Shown one piece after another: positions 26,696 to 35,135 of a stretch of 64,000 nucleotides of DNA. How positions within the stretch are numbered: position 1 is the first letter of the stretch; every line of letters starts with the position of its first letter. Under the pieces are notes generated by a model. It was not told the origin of the DNA. It searched no databases and saw nothing but the letters and a program-made list of their open reading frames with translations. Origin of the DNA: FEN-1250 sp039918615 (lineage in GTDB: Bacteria; Gemmatimonadota; Gemmatimonadetes; Gemmatimonadales; Gemmatimonadaceae); contig JBDSHG010000121.1 in assembly GCA_039918615.1 (NCBI GenBank), forward strand, positions 1 through 64,000, read 5' to 3'. The translations under genes were made by a program, and so were the position numbers.

Positions 26696-27760
26696 CTACT
26701 CCTCGTCGTCTGGCGCGGCAGCGGCGGCGCGACTGGGAGCCGTTCCCCAATCGGACACACGCACACCCTCGGCGCCGTCATCGTAGCGCATCCCGAAATT
26801 CAGACCTTCACGCTCGAGGAGATCCGCGATCTCCTGCAGCGACTTCTTGCCGAAATTCTTCACCTGGAGCATCTGCGCTTCCGTCTGGCGAACGAGATCG
26901 CCGAGGGTGCGGATGTCCGAGTTCTTGAGCGAGTTGACGGAGCGGACGGACAGCTCCAGCTCGTCGATCGGCGACTTGAACAGCTGCGACAGACGGAGGC
27001 CGTCTGCGGAGTGCTCACCGTTCGAGGCGACCGAGCCCTGCGCGTGCGATCCGAAGTTGGCGAAGAACTGAAAGTGCGTCTGCGCCAGCGCGGCCGCATA
27101 GCTCACCGCTTCCTCGGGGGAGATCGTACCGTTCGTCTCGACGGTGAGCGTCAACCGGTCGTAATCGGTGCGCTGTCCGACGCGCGTCTCGGAGACCGAG
27201 AAGTTCGCACGACGTACGGGGTTGTAGATCGAGTCGACGCGAACGAGATCCACCGGCAGACCGCGATCGAGCGGGTGCTGGTCGGCCTCGAGATAGCCAC
27301 GTCCCTTGTTGACGTACAGCTCGACGTTCAGCTCACGCTCGTCCTGGAGCGTGAACAGGTGGTGCCGCGGATCGCCGATGCGCACGACGCCGGACTGCTC
27401 GATGTCGCCTGCGGTGACGGGACCCGCTTCCGTCTTGCGGATGCGGAGCACCGCCTCGTCGACGTCATCCGCGAGCTGCAGCGTGAGCGACTTGAGGTTG
27501 CCGATGATCTGGTGGACGTCTTCAACGACGCCCGGGATCGTCTGATGCTCGTGCAGCACGCCATCGATGCGGAATGCCCACACACCGGAACCGCGCAGCG
27601 ACGAGAGCAGCAGGCGACGCATGGCGTTGCCCAGCGTATAGCCGAAGCCCCGCTCGAGCGGCTGCATCCGGAATTCGGCGACGTTGGGATTGTCTTCCCG
27701 CTTCGTCGCTTCGACGAGGGCTGGACGAACCAGCCCGGTGAGATCGATTGCCTGAACCAT
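26696..27760 (-). CDS. rpoA: DNA-directed RNA polymerase subunit alpha
   Basis: RpoA (354 residues) nucleates RNA polymerase assembly and contacts activators and UP elements. The N-terminal assembly domain shows MQPLERGFGYTLGNAMRRLLLSSLRG, and the C-terminal domain shows the helix-hairpin-helix segment VNSLKNSDIRTLGDLVRQTE plus NFGKKSLQEI. The protein is about 25 residues longer than E. coli RpoA because of a C-terminal tail rich in Ala and acidic residues. It is followed 6 nt later by rplQ. No rpsD lies upstream. Confidence 0.98.
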   Translation of the reverse strand: MVQAIDLTGLVRPALVEATKREDNPNVAEFRMQPLERGFGYTLGNAMRRLLLSSLRGSGVWAFRIDGVLHEHQTIPGVVEDVHQIIGNLKSLTLQLADDVDEAVLRIRKTEAGPVTAGDIEQSGVVRIGDPRHHLFTLQDERELNVELYVNKGRGYLEADQHPLDRGLPVDLVRVDSIYNPVRRANFSVSETRVGQRTDYDRLTLTVETNGTISPEEAVSYAAALAQTHFQFFANFGSHAQGSVASNGEHSADGLRLSQLFKSPIDELELSVRSVNSLKNSDIRTLGDLVRQTEAQMLQVKNFGKKSLQEIADLLEREGLNFGMRYDDGAEGVRVSDWGTAPSRAAAAAPDDEE

Positions 27761-27897
27761 GATTGAAAAATCCTCGAATTGGTCTCACCGGAAAAGCACC
27801 GGCGACGCTTCACCCCGCCCCTAATGCGCGGTGAACCCGTATGGGAATTAGGGTCCCGACCCAAATGGTGCGACTACGCAAACACGTACACCTGCAA

Positions 27898-27923
27898 AGA
27901 GCCGGGCGACTGGGCCCGGCTCT
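27898..27923 (-). terminator. Strong hairpin between rpsK and rpoA (terminator or attenuator)
   Basis: A 10-bp perfect GC-rich stem (27898-27907 AGAGCCGGGC with 27914-27923) and a 6-nt loop start 6 nt after the rpsK stop. On the minus strand it is followed by TTTGCAGG, a weak U-run. It could partly terminate transcription ahead of rpoA or set the ratio of ribosomal proteins to RNA polymerase. About 137 nt separate it from rpoA, room for a separate promoter that I could not identify. Confidence 0.6.
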
Positions 27924-27929
27924 CGTGAC

Positions 27930-28322
27930 TCACACGCGACGGCGCTTCGGCGGACGGCACCCGTTGTGCGGAATCGGCGTGACATCCTTGATCGAGCGAA
28001 CCTGCAGCCCCGCGGCGGCGAGCGCCTGGATCGCAGACTCGCGTCCGCTCCCCGGCCCCTGCACGCGCACGTGGACGCGCTTGAGCCCGAGCCCGAGCGC
28101 CTCGCGCGCGCACGCTTCGGCGGCGACGGTGGCGGCGAACGGCGTGGACTTCTTGCTGCCCTTGAAGCCCGCCTTTCCCGAAGATGCCCACGAGATCGTA
28201 TTACCATGCATGTCGGTAATGGTGATCATCGTGTTGTTGAACGTCGCGTTGACGTGAGCGATCCCCTCGGGATCGACGACGCGCTTCGACTTCTTGGCCG
28301 AGCCGGTTTTTGCAGTTGCCAT
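27930..28322 (-). CDS. rpsK: Ribosomal protein uS11
   Basis: This 130-residue small-subunit protein is recognisable from GIAHVNATFNNTMITITDMHGN, SSGKAGFKGSKKSTPFAA, GRESAIQALAAAGLQVRSI and the C-terminal PHNGCRPPKRRRV. The open frame extends upstream, but the ATG at 28322 gives the canonical N-terminus MATAKTGSAKKSKR. It lies 58 nt downstream of rpsM. The platform location of uS11 in the ribosome is well established. Confidence 0.97.
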   Translation of the reverse strand: MATAKTGSAKKSKRVVDPEGIAHVNATFNNTMITITDMHGNTISWASSGKAGFKGSKKSTPFAATVAAEACAREALGLGLKRVHVRVQGPGSGRESAIQALAAAGLQVRSIKDVTPIPHNGCRPPKRRRV

Positions 28323-28380
28323 GCGCTGGGTAGTGAGCTGAGGATAGAGCGGAAGGACGCGTCTCGCGTCCTTCCAGCGA

Positions 28381-28758
28381 TTACTTCGTGATCTTCTTCT
28401 TGCCGGCGATCGCGCGACGCGGACCCTTCTTGGTGCGCGCGTTCGTGTGCGTCCGCTGGCCACGCACGGGGAGACCACGGCGATGACGAATGCCGCGATA
28501 GGAGCCGATATCCATCAGTCGCTTGATGTTCATCGCGACCTCGGTGCGCAGCGCGCCCTCGACACGATAGTCTTTCTCGATCGCCTGACGGAGGCGGTTC
28601 ACATCCGCATCAGTGAGATCCTTGATGCGGAGGTCGGCACTGACTCCGGTGCTCTCGACGATACGGCGCGCGAGCTCGCGGCCGATACCGAAAATGTACG
28701 TGAGGCCGATCTCGACCTTCTTGTCACGAGGGAGATCGACTCCTGCTATTCGCGCCAT
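28381..28758 (-). CDS. rpsM: Ribosomal protein uS13
   Basis: This 125-residue protein begins MARIAGVDLPRDKKVEIGLTY and contains the helix-two-turn-helix region and GSYRGIRHRRGLPVRGQRTH, ending in a basic tail. It contacts tRNA and 5S rRNA bridges at the head of the 30S subunit. It begins 3 nt after rpmJ. Length and motifs are normal. Confidence 0.97.
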   Translation of the reverse strand: MARIAGVDLPRDKKVEIGLTYIFGIGRELARRIVESTGVSADLRIKDLTDADVNRLRQAIEKDYRVEGALRTEVAMNIKRLMDIGSYRGIRHRRGLPVRGQRTHTNARTKKGPRRAIAGKKKITK

Positions 28759-28761
28759 TCG

Positions 28762-28878
28762 TTAACCCTGCCGCTGCTTATGCTTCGGGTTGCGCTTACA
28801 AATGATGCGGGTCACGCCATTACGCTTGACCACTTTGCAATGCTCACAAATGGGCTTGACGCTGCTACGGACTTTCAC
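28762..28878 (-). CDS. rpmJ: Ribosomal protein bL36
   Basis: This 38-residue protein reads MKVRSSVKPICEHCKVVKRN and continues with GVTRIICKRNPKHKQRQG. The three Cys and the His form the bL36 zinc knuckle (CxxC...C...H). The start codon is GTG at 28878, with a GGAG ribosome-binding site about 9 nt upstream. It is first in this ribosomal operon, behind a good promoter match; infA and secY, often found before rpmJ, are not adjacent here. It is easily missed because of its size. Confidence 0.95.
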   Translation of the reverse strand: MKVRSSVKPICEHCKVVKRNGVTRIICKRNPKHKQRQG

Positions 28879-28923
28879 AAAAACACTCCGGTTGTGACGT
28901 AAAAATTTCCGGCCAAGTCTCGC

Positions 28924-28952
28924 AATATACCTGACTTAGCCATGCAAGGCAA
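28924..28952 (-). promoter_or_regulatory. Putative sigma-70 promoter of the rpmJ-rpmB operon
   Basis: On the minus strand TTGCCT (28947-28952) and TATATT (28924-28929) are spaced by exactly 17 nt. The predicted start lies about 40 nt before rpmJ. The sequence downstream is locally AT-rich, unlike its surroundings. Confidence 0.6.
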
Positions 28953-29055
28953 GCGAGGGATTCGAGGTCTGGCCCCACTACGAGTTGATCGCCGACGCCC
29001 GCGTCCCGGTGCCAACCGAAACAGACAGCCGACGAGCCCGTTTTCCGGAGCCGCG

Positions 29056-29745
29056 CTAGCCCGCGATCGCCCGCCGAACGGCGGCGAGCGCATCTCGAGG
29101 CTCCGCTGCCGCAGTCACCGCACGCCCGACCACCAGATAGGTGGCTCCGGCGGCCACCGCGCTCTCCGGAGTCACTACGCGCGCCTGATCGTGCACATCC
29201 CCGCCTGCCAGCCGAATCCCCGGGACCAGGAGCCGCAGGGTATTCCCGTACGTCGCGCGCACCATCGCCGCCTCGGCACCACTGCACACGATCCCGTGCG
29301 CGCCCGCTCCCCGCGCGATCTCCGCGAGCCGCATCACCTCGTCTTCCACCCTGGCCACCGGTCGGCCTAGCGCGTCACCCAGCGTCGCCGCAGAGAAGGA
29401 GGTGAGCACGGTTACGGCGAGCACCCCACAGGAATTCCCCGCTCCCTCGACCGCCGCCTCGAGCATCGCCCGTCCGCCCGACACGTGCACCGTCACCAGT
29501 CGTACATCCATGCGCGACGCCACGCGCGCGGCTTGGCGCACCGTGGTGGGGATGTCGTGCCACTTGAGATCGAGGAAGACATCGCGCGACTCCGCGCGCA
29601 TCCGCGAGACGAGCGCCGGGCCGGCGCCAGTGAACAGCTCGCTGCCTACCTTGACGAAGTCGGCTTCCGCTCCGAGCCGCTCGAGCAGAACCGCCGCTTC
29701 ATCTGCATCGGGAACATCGAGAGCGATAATCGCACGTGGCTTCAT
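29056..29745 (-). CDS. pyrF: Orotidine 5'-phosphate decarboxylase
   Basis: PyrF (229 residues) performs the last step of UMP synthesis. The family signature is complete: IIALDVPDADEA, the catalytic DLKWHDIPTTV, TVHVSGGRAML, the VPGIRL segment and VVGRAVTAA near the end. The start at 29745 is chosen because it begins MKPRAIIALD and overlaps the pyrD stop by 4 nt; the open frame extends further. The pairing pyrD-pyrF places two consecutive pyrimidine enzymes in one transcript. Confidence 0.96.
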   Translation of the reverse strand: MKPRAIIALDVPDADEAAVLLERLGAEADFVKVGSELFTGAGPALVSRMRAESRDVFLDLKWHDIPTTVRQAARVASRMDVRLVTVHVSGGRAMLEAAVEGAGNSCGVLAVTVLTSFSAATLGDALGRPVARVEDEVMRLAEIARGAGAHGIVCSGAEAAMVRATYGNTLRLLVPGIRLAGGDVHDQARVVTPESAVAAGATYLVVGRAVTAAAEPRDALAAVRRAIAG

Positions 29746-30671
29746 CGCACCCAATCTAATGTGCCGGTGAGCTCGCCAATCGCGCGCACGTCGTGCGAGC
29801 GGCACCACGCGTCGAGCTCGCGCACGACGCGCTCCGGCGCGCGCGGGTCGCGCAGCGCGGCGGTGCCCAGCGCTACGAGCGACGCGCCGGCGAGGAGATA
29901 TTGCACCGCATCGGTGCCCCGCGAGATCCCCCCGACACCCACGATCGGCACCTGCACCGCGCGACTGACCAGCCACGTCGCACGTACGCCAACGGGGAGC
30001 AGCGCCGCGCCGCTCATCCCGCCGGTGCCGAAGCCGAGCGCGGGACGACGCGTTTCCACATCGATCACGAGCCCGGGTATCGTGTTCACCAGCGAGATTG
30101 CATCGGCGCCCGCATCGACTGCGATCTTCGCGGCGCCCGCGATATCAGCAAGCGACGGGCTGAGCTTCACGAAGAGCGGGAGCCTCGTCGCCGCACGCGC
30201 CCCGCGCACGACGTCCGCCAGCGCGCGCGGATCCGCGCCGAACTCGAGGCCCCCGGCTCTCGTGTTCGGGCAGCTGACATTGAGCTCGAAGGCGGCGATG
30301 CCCTTCTCGCCCGCAAGCTCGTCCACGACGGTCGCGTAGTCCTCGACCAGGTCGCCGACCACGTTCACGATCACGCGCGCCCGCGAGAGATTCGCCGCGA
30401 GCCACGGAAGATCGTGCGCGCGCACATCCGCGACGCCGGGATTCGCGAGTCCGATCGCATTGAGCATTCCGCCGGGCGTGTCGACCACACGGAGTGGCGG
30501 CGCACCGTTGCGCGGCTTGATGCTCACCGCCTTCGTCACGATGCCGCCGAGCGCTTCGAGATCGATCACGCCGGAGATTTCGCGTCCGTACGCCGCCGTT
30601 CCCGAGGCGAGCAGAACGGGATTCTGGAAGCGGATCCCCGCGACGTCGACGGCGAGGATGTCTGCGGTCAC
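29742..30671 (-). CDS. pyrD: Dihydroorotate dehydrogenase, class 1B-like catalytic subunit
   Basis: This 309-residue FMN enzyme oxidises dihydroorotate to orotate. It shows GGIVTKAVSIKPRNGAPPLR, NAIGLANPG, the catalytic Cys in ELNVSCPNTRAGG (Cys rather than Ser, the class 1 base) and the FMN-binding GVGGISRGTDAVQYLLAGA. Class 1B enzymes use NAD through a PyrK subunit, which is not seen in the window. It overlaps both the amidase gene and pyrF by 4 nt. Confidence 0.94.
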   Translation of the reverse strand: MTADILAVDVAGIRFQNPVLLASGTAAYGREISGVIDLEALGGIVTKAVSIKPRNGAPPLRVVDTPGGMLNAIGLANPGVADVRAHDLPWLAANLSRARVIVNVVGDLVEDYATVVDELAGEKGIAAFELNVSCPNTRAGGLEFGADPRALADVVRGARAATRLPLFVKLSPSLADIAGAAKIAVDAGADAISLVNTIPGLVIDVETRRPALGFGTGGMSGAALLPVGVRATWLVSRAVQVPIVGVGGISRGTDAVQYLLAGASLVALGTAALRDPRAPERVVRELDAWCRSHDVRAIGELTGTLDWVR

Positions 30672-31876
30672 GGCGAGGTGCTGCCGAGCCTGCGCTCGTA
30701 GTTCTCGAGATACTCGTTCACGGCGGTCGCGATCGCGCTCGCAATCGCGCGCTGCCTCACCGGATTGGAGATGAAGCGCGCCTCCTCGGCGTTCGTCCCG
30801 AAGCCGATCTCCACGAGCACCGCGGGCATGTACGCCCTGACCAGCACCATGAACCCCGCCTGCTTCACGCCGCGGCTCGGTCCTTCCTCGACGGCGCCGA
30901 GACGGCGCTGGATGATTTCCGCGAGCTCGCTCGACTCGCGCAGATGCTCGTTCTGCGCCATGTCCATCGTGATGAAGTTGAGCGGATCATCCTTGCCGCT
31001 CGACGGGCCGCCCTCGAAGTGCACCGATTCGTTTTCCATCTTCTCGACGCGCTTCGCATCCTCCGTCTTCGCCTCGGCGAGAAAGTACGTCTCGTAGCCG
31101 CGCGCGTCGGCCGGCTTCCTCCACGCGAGATTCGCGGCGTTCACGTGGATCGACACGAAGACATCGCCGTGGACGGCGTTCGCGATCTTCCCCTGATCGC
31201 CGAGGGTGATGAGCGTGTCGCGCGTGCGCGTCATCGTCACGCTCATTCCCCGCGCGCGCAGCGCGGTGTCGAGCTTCTGCGCGACTGCGAGCGTGATGTT
31301 CTTCTCGTAGATCGTCCAGCGGCTGCCGATCGGGCCGTGCATGCCGGTATCCGGGCCGCCGTGTCCGGCATCGACGACAATGCGGCGCTTGCGCGTTCGA
31401 GTACCCGGACGCGTCGGCGACGAACGCTTCTCCGCCACTCCGGATGCGGGGAGAATAGCGACGCTCGATGTCGCGGGCGATCCGGTGTAGCGAAGCTCGG
31501 CGCGGCCGGCATTATACCGGAGCCGGTCCGACGCGGCGCGCGGGAGCAGCTCGGCCACGAGCTCGAAGGGGACGTGCAGATGTCCGTCGACGACGAAGGG
31601 CGCGGCCGCGAGAGGCACGATCTGCCCGCTGATCTTCGCGTACGGAAGCTGGTCGCGGATCTCCATATCGACCCCCGCGACTTTCACCGCGAACCGTCCG
31701 TTGCCGAGGTCGGAGATGTTGAGCGGCACGAGCGGCGCGAGACGCTCGAGCGAAATCGCCGCGCCGATGTTGGTCTCGACGAGCGGAACGATGCTTTCGC
31801 TCTCGCCGGCACGCACCGACAGCACGGATGGCGTCGTCGCGGCGAGCTGCAGCGCGACGAGGACCGCTCCGATCAT
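30668..31876 (-). CDS. N-acetylmuramoyl-L-alanine amidase (Amidase_3)
   Basis: This 402-residue secreted enzyme cleaves the MurNAc-L-Ala bond of peptidoglycan. The N-terminal half contains a hydrophobic signal segment and a beta-rich region with FVVDGHLHVPFELVAELLP, like copper-amine-oxidase-type N-domains found in such amidases. The catalytic zinc amidase domain begins IVVDAGHGGPDTGMHG and has the glutamate in YEKNITLAVAQKL and the SIHVNAAN motif. It overlaps smpB and pyrD by 4 nt each. An AmiC-like role in daughter-cell separation is plausible but not shown. Confidence 0.92.
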   Translation of the reverse strand: MIGAVLVALQLAATTPSVLSVRAGESESIVPLVETNIGAAISLERLAPLVPLNISDLGNGRFAVKVAGVDMEIRDQLPYAKISGQIVPLAAAPFVVDGHLHVPFELVAELLPRAASDRLRYNAGRAELRYTGSPATSSVAILPASGVAEKRSSPTRPGTRTRKRRIVVDAGHGGPDTGMHGPIGSRWTIYEKNITLAVAQKLDTALRARGMSVTMTRTRDTLITLGDQGKIANAVHGDVFVSIHVNAANLAWRKPADARGYETYFLAEAKTEDAKRVEKMENESVHFEGGPSSGKDDPLNFITMDMAQNEHLRESSELAEIIQRRLGAVEEGPSRGVKQAGFMVLVRAYMPAVLVEIGFGTNAEEARFISNPVRQRAIASAIATAVNEYLENYERRLGSTSP

Positions 31877-32343
31877 CGAGCGCGCACCGCGCGCGCCATG
31901 TCGCGCTGATCCTCGCGCTTCTTCTCGTCCGCGCGTTTGTCGTGCAGCTTCTTTCCCTTGCCGAGGGCCAGCGTCACTTTCGCGACTCCGCGCTTGAAGT
32001 ACATCTCGAGCGGGACCAGCGTGAGCCCCTGGCGCTCGACTGCGCCAATGAGCTTGCGGATCTCCTTGCGATGCATGAGCAGCTTGCGCGTGCGCGTCGG
32101 CTCATGGTTGAAGCGGTTCCCCTGCTCGTATGGTGAGATGTGGAGATTGAGCAGGAAGACCTCTCCGTCGTTCAGAATCCCATAACTATCGGTGAGGTTT
32201 GCCTTTCCATCGCGAAGCGACTTGACCTCGGTCCCCGTCAGCACGATTCCGGCCTCCCACGCATCGATGATCTGATAGTCGTGACGGGCGCGCTTGTTTC
32301 GGGCAATGATCTTATGCCCGTCCTGCTCATCGTCTGTGGGCAT
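31873..32343 (-). CDS. smpB: SsrA-binding protein SmpB
   Basis: SmpB (156 residues) delivers tmRNA to stalled ribosomes for trans-translation. It contains IIARNKRARHDYQIIDAWEA, GTEVKSLRDGKANL, FLLNLHISPYEQGNRFNHEP and RKLLMHRKEI, with a basic C-terminal tail (KKLHDKRADEKKREDQRDM). It heads smpB-amidase-pyrD-pyrF. tmRNA (ssrA) was not found nearby. Confidence 0.97.
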   Translation of the reverse strand: MPTDDEQDGHKIIARNKRARHDYQIIDAWEAGIVLTGTEVKSLRDGKANLTDSYGILNDGEVFLLNLHISPYEQGNRFNHEPTRTRKLLMHRKEIRKLIGAVERQGLTLVPLEMYFKRGVAKVTLALGKGKKLHDKRADEKKREDQRDMARAVRAR

Positions 32344-32448
32344 GGGTCGCTCTGTAGAGACTCGTGGCGGGGAGAGCGGTCACCGGACGCGCTCGCATCC
32401 CGCCCGTCGCAACTTAGATGTGACCGATGCGGCAAGCAACGGTGCGCG

Positions 32449-32477
32449 TTGACTTTGCCTCATCGTGCCCGTAGCTT
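32449..32477 (+). promoter_or_regulatory. Putative promoter of the tRNA-Leu gene
   Basis: TTGACT (32449-32454), a five-of-six match to the -35 consensus, is followed after 17 nt by TAGCTT (32472-32477). The predicted start lies just before the mature tRNA 5' end at 32488. Confidence 0.55.
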
Positions 32478-32487
32478 TTTCGCTCAC

Positions 32488-32572
<85 letters not shown>

Positions 32573-32580
32573 GTAGAGCA

Positions 32581-32609
32581 ACGGGCGATCCGCGTAAGCG
32601 GTCGCCCGT
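32581..32609 (+). terminator. Terminator-like hairpin after tRNA-Leu
   Basis: A 12-bp stem with one bulged T (32581-32593 with 32598-32609) and a GTAA loop begins 10 nt after the tRNA. It is followed by TCGTTC. It also separates the tRNA from the convergent gene ending at 32614. Confidence 0.6.
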
Positions 32610-32613
32610 TCGT

Positions 32614-33183
32614 TCATCCGGCAAGCGTCGCCGCGCCGAAGCTCTTGCGCAGCGAAGCGTTCGCCTCGCCCATGTAGCGCGCGAGGAGATCGCCCGCGTG
32701 CGCAACGACTTCCGGCCGGGCGGCGTGGCGGTGCCCAGCGAAGTCGAGAAGCGCGCGGCCGAGATGCCAGCCGCTTCCCTCACCCTCGCGATTGTTCAGC
32801 GCGTCGCCATACGCGGTGAGGCGCGCATTGAGCTGACGCTCCGCCATGCGAATCTTTCCCGGCGCAACGGCGCGGTCGTTCGCGAGCTCGCGCGCGAGCG
32901 CGGCGGCGACCAGCGACGCGGTACGATCGTCGAGCGCGTCACGCTGCGCACCGAGAAGTCCGAGCGCACGACGCGCATAGCGAAGCTCCCAGCGTGCGTG
33001 ATCCGTGTCGCAGTCGGTGCCGTGCTCACTCAGCCACTCGACATCTTCCTCGGAGGGCTCGACGAACAGCGCGGTGACGTACGACTCGGCGCGCCGCCGC
33101 TGCTCGCGATCGAGCGTCCACGCGCGGAGCGACCGTATCACGGGTCGCTGCCGCTCAGACGGTGAGAATCGGCAGGCCCACAC
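32614..33183 (-). CDS. Hypothetical protein
   Basis: This 189-residue protein has no motif I recognise. It is largely alpha-helical by composition, rich in Ala, Arg and Glu, with no signal peptide or membrane segment. The GTG at 33183 overlaps the rrf2 gene by 29 nt; an in-frame GTG at 33141 would start 13 nt after the rrf2 stop and give 175 residues. Neither has a strong ribosome-binding site. Its position suggests cotranscription with the Rrf2 regulator. Confidence 0.6.
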   Translation of the reverse strand: MWACRFSPSERQRPVIRSLRAWTLDREQRRRAESYVTALFVEPSEEDVEWLSEHGTDCDTDHARWELRYARRALGLLGAQRDALDDRTASLVAAALARELANDRAVAPGKIRMAERQLNARLTAYGDALNNREGEGSGWHLGRALLDFAGHRHAARPEVVAHAGDLLARYMGEANASLRKSFGAATLAG

Positions 33184-33610
33184 GCCCGCGCACGGTTTGC
33201 TCGCCGTAGAGGAGATCGGAGAGATGCACGCCTTCGAGGACGTCGTCGATCTTCTGCTGCAGGAGCATCCACACCGGACGAATACTGCATTCGCCTGACG
33301 CCGCGCATCGTTCGCTGTTCACAGGATGCGACACACAATGGAGGTCGAAGGTGGAGAGCTCGGACGCCTGGATGATCTCGCGAACGGAGATCTCGGTCGC
33401 CGGGCGCGCGAGCGCGTAGCCGCCATGCGCGCCTCGTGTGCTGCGGACGATTTCGGCGCGGCGAAGACGCAGCATGATCTGCTCGACGTAGTCCGCCGGA
33501 AGCTTTTCGCGCGTGGCGAGATCGCGCCCGGTGACCGGCCCCTCGTCCATCCGACGGGCGAGGTGAAGCGCGCTGATCAATCCGTACTCGGCCCACGTAG
33601 TGATGCGCAT
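33155..33610 (-). CDS. Rrf2-family transcriptional regulator
   Basis: This 151-residue winged-helix regulator begins MRITTWAEYGLISALHLARR and has the recognition region LPADYVEQIMLRLRRAEIVRSTRGAHGGYAL. It carries three cysteines in the loop HCVSHPVNSERCAASGECSI, the arrangement that binds an Fe-S cluster in IscR-like and other redox-sensing members, so it probably senses iron-sulphur status or nitrosative/oxidative stress. The start at 33610 matches the family; the frame is open 36 nt further. Its regulon cannot be read from this window. Confidence 0.9.
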   Translation of the reverse strand: MRITTWAEYGLISALHLARRMDEGPVTGRDLATREKLPADYVEQIMLRLRRAEIVRSTRGAHGGYALARPATEISVREIIQASELSTFDLHCVSHPVNSERCAASGECSIRPVWMLLQQKIDDVLEGVHLSDLLYGEQTVRGRVGLPILTV

Positions 33611-33678
33611 GTCCTGGAGATTACCGATGGCCCCGAGGTGTAACAAGGCCGAGCGCGTCGGCTTGACCGCGCGGCCAG

Positions 33679-35133
33679 CTATCCGGCCGAGACTCCGCCG
33701 TGCGCGCCGCCCGGTACACCGATCTCCGTCATTTTCCGCAGGTCGAGCACATCGTCCGCCTCGGCCTCCGGAAGCACGCGCTCGCGCTTCACGAGATCGC
33801 GAATGAGCACGTTTTCCTTCACCGACTGCTTGCTGAGCTCAGCCGCCCGCGCGTAGCCGATCTGCGGAGCGAGCGCCGTCGCGAGCGCCGCCGAGCGCTC
33901 GACCCAGTACGCACACATCTCGACGTTCGCCTCGATGCCGGCGATCGTCTTGTGCGAGAGCGAGCGAGCCGCATTCGTGAGGATCATCTCGGAGAGGAAG
34001 ATGTTGTGCGCGATAACCGGCATCATGACGTTGAGCTCGAGCTGCCCATGCTCGGCCGCGATCGCGACGCACACGTCGTTCCCCATCACCTGGAAGCAGA
34101 CCTGATTGACCATCTCGGGGATGGAGGGATTCACCTTCCCCGGCATGATCGACGAGCCGGGCTGCACTGCCGGGAGCCGGATCTCATCGAGCCCGGTGCG
34201 CGGACCCGACGCCATGAGCCGGAGGTCGCTGGCGATCTTTCCCAGATCGACGGCGAGCGTGCGGAGCGCGCCGCTGAAGCCGGCGGCATCGCCCATGCTC
34301 TGCATCAGCTGGATGCGGTCGCTCCCCTCGCGCACATCAAGCCCGGAGATGGCGCGAAGATGCTCGACCATGAGTGCCGGATATTCGGGCTCCACGTTCA
34401 CGCCGGTGCCAACGGCGCTGCCACCGATCCCGAGCTCGCGCAGGAAGCTTGCGGCCATCTCGACGCGCTGGAGGTTGCGATCGATGCTTACACCGTACGC
34501 GCGGAACTCCTGCCCGAGTCGGATGGGCATCGCGTCCTGCAGATGCGTGCGCCCGCTCTTGAGGACGTCGTCGAACTCGACGCCCTTCGCGAGGAGCGCG
34601 TCGCGCAGACCGCCGAATACCGCCAGGAGATCGCGCGCGAGCGCGAGCGCGCCGAGCCGGATGGCCGTCGGGATCACGTCGTTGGTCGACTGCGCCATGT
34701 TGACGTGATCGTTCGGATGAATCGGCGCGTAGCTTCCCCGCGCGAAGCCGAGGCGCTCGTTCGCGAGATTCGCGAGCACCTCGTTGACGTTCATGTTGTG
34801 CGAGGTACCGGCGCCGGCCTGATAGACATCGACGACGAAGTGCTCGCGATGTGCGCCGCCGAGAATCTCGTCGGCCGCGGCAACGATTGCGTCGGCGAGC
34901 TTCGGGTCGAGGCGGCCGGTCTGCTTGTGGGTGAGCGCCGCAGCCTTCTTGATCCAGACGACGGCGGTCACGAACATCGGGAGCGGACGCATTCCGCTGA
35001 TCGGAAAGTTCTGCGTCGCGCGAACGGTCTGCGCGCCGTACAGCGCGCTCGCGGGAACGGCGAGCGCGCCGAGAGGATCTTTCTCGGTACGGGTCGCCGA
35101 CTCGCTGCTGGAGCTGCCCTGTGCTGAAGGCAC
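33679..35133 (-). CDS. aspA: Aspartate ammonia-lyase-like enzyme (fumarase/aspartase superfamily)
   Basis: This 484-residue lyase shows the three superfamily regions: QAGAGTSHNMNVNEVLANLANE, SGRTHLQDAMPIRLGQEF and the flexible catalytic loop GSSIMPGKVNPSIPEMVNQ. The GAGTS-x-NMN form and the KTIAGIEANVEMC region favour aspartase over class II fumarase, but active-site residues are shared and the distinction is not fully certain. Aspartase deaminates aspartate to fumarate. The first 20 residues are Ser-rich and probably disordered. It lies upstream of the rrf2 gene on the same strand. Confidence 0.78.
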   Translation of the reverse strand: MPSAQGSSSSESATRTEKDPLGALAVPASALYGAQTVRATQNFPISGMRPLPMFVTAVVWIKKAAALTHKQTGRLDPKLADAIVAAADEILGGAHREHFVVDVYQAGAGTSHNMNVNEVLANLANERLGFARGSYAPIHPNDHVNMAQSTNDVIPTAIRLGALALARDLLAVFGGLRDALLAKGVEFDDVLKSGRTHLQDAMPIRLGQEFRAYGVSIDRNLQRVEMAASFLRELGIGGSAVGTGVNVEPEYPALMVEHLRAISGLDVREGSDRIQLMQSMGDAAGFSGALRTLAVDLGKIASDLRLMASGPRTGLDEIRLPAVQPGSSIMPGKVNPSIPEMVNQVCFQVMGNDVCVAIAAEHGQLELNVMMPVIAHNIFLSEMILTNAARSLSHKTIAGIEANVEMCAYWVERSAALATALAPQIGYARAAELSKQSVKENVLIRDLVKRERVLPEAEADDVLDLRKMTEIGVPGGAHGGVSAG

Positions 35134-35135
35134 GA

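Noticed and set aside
33679..35133. Class II fumarase as the identity of the lyase
   Set aside because: Considered because the superfamily loop is shared; GAGTS-x-NMN and the KTIAGIEANVEMC region favour aspartase, so fumarase is kept only as an alternative.
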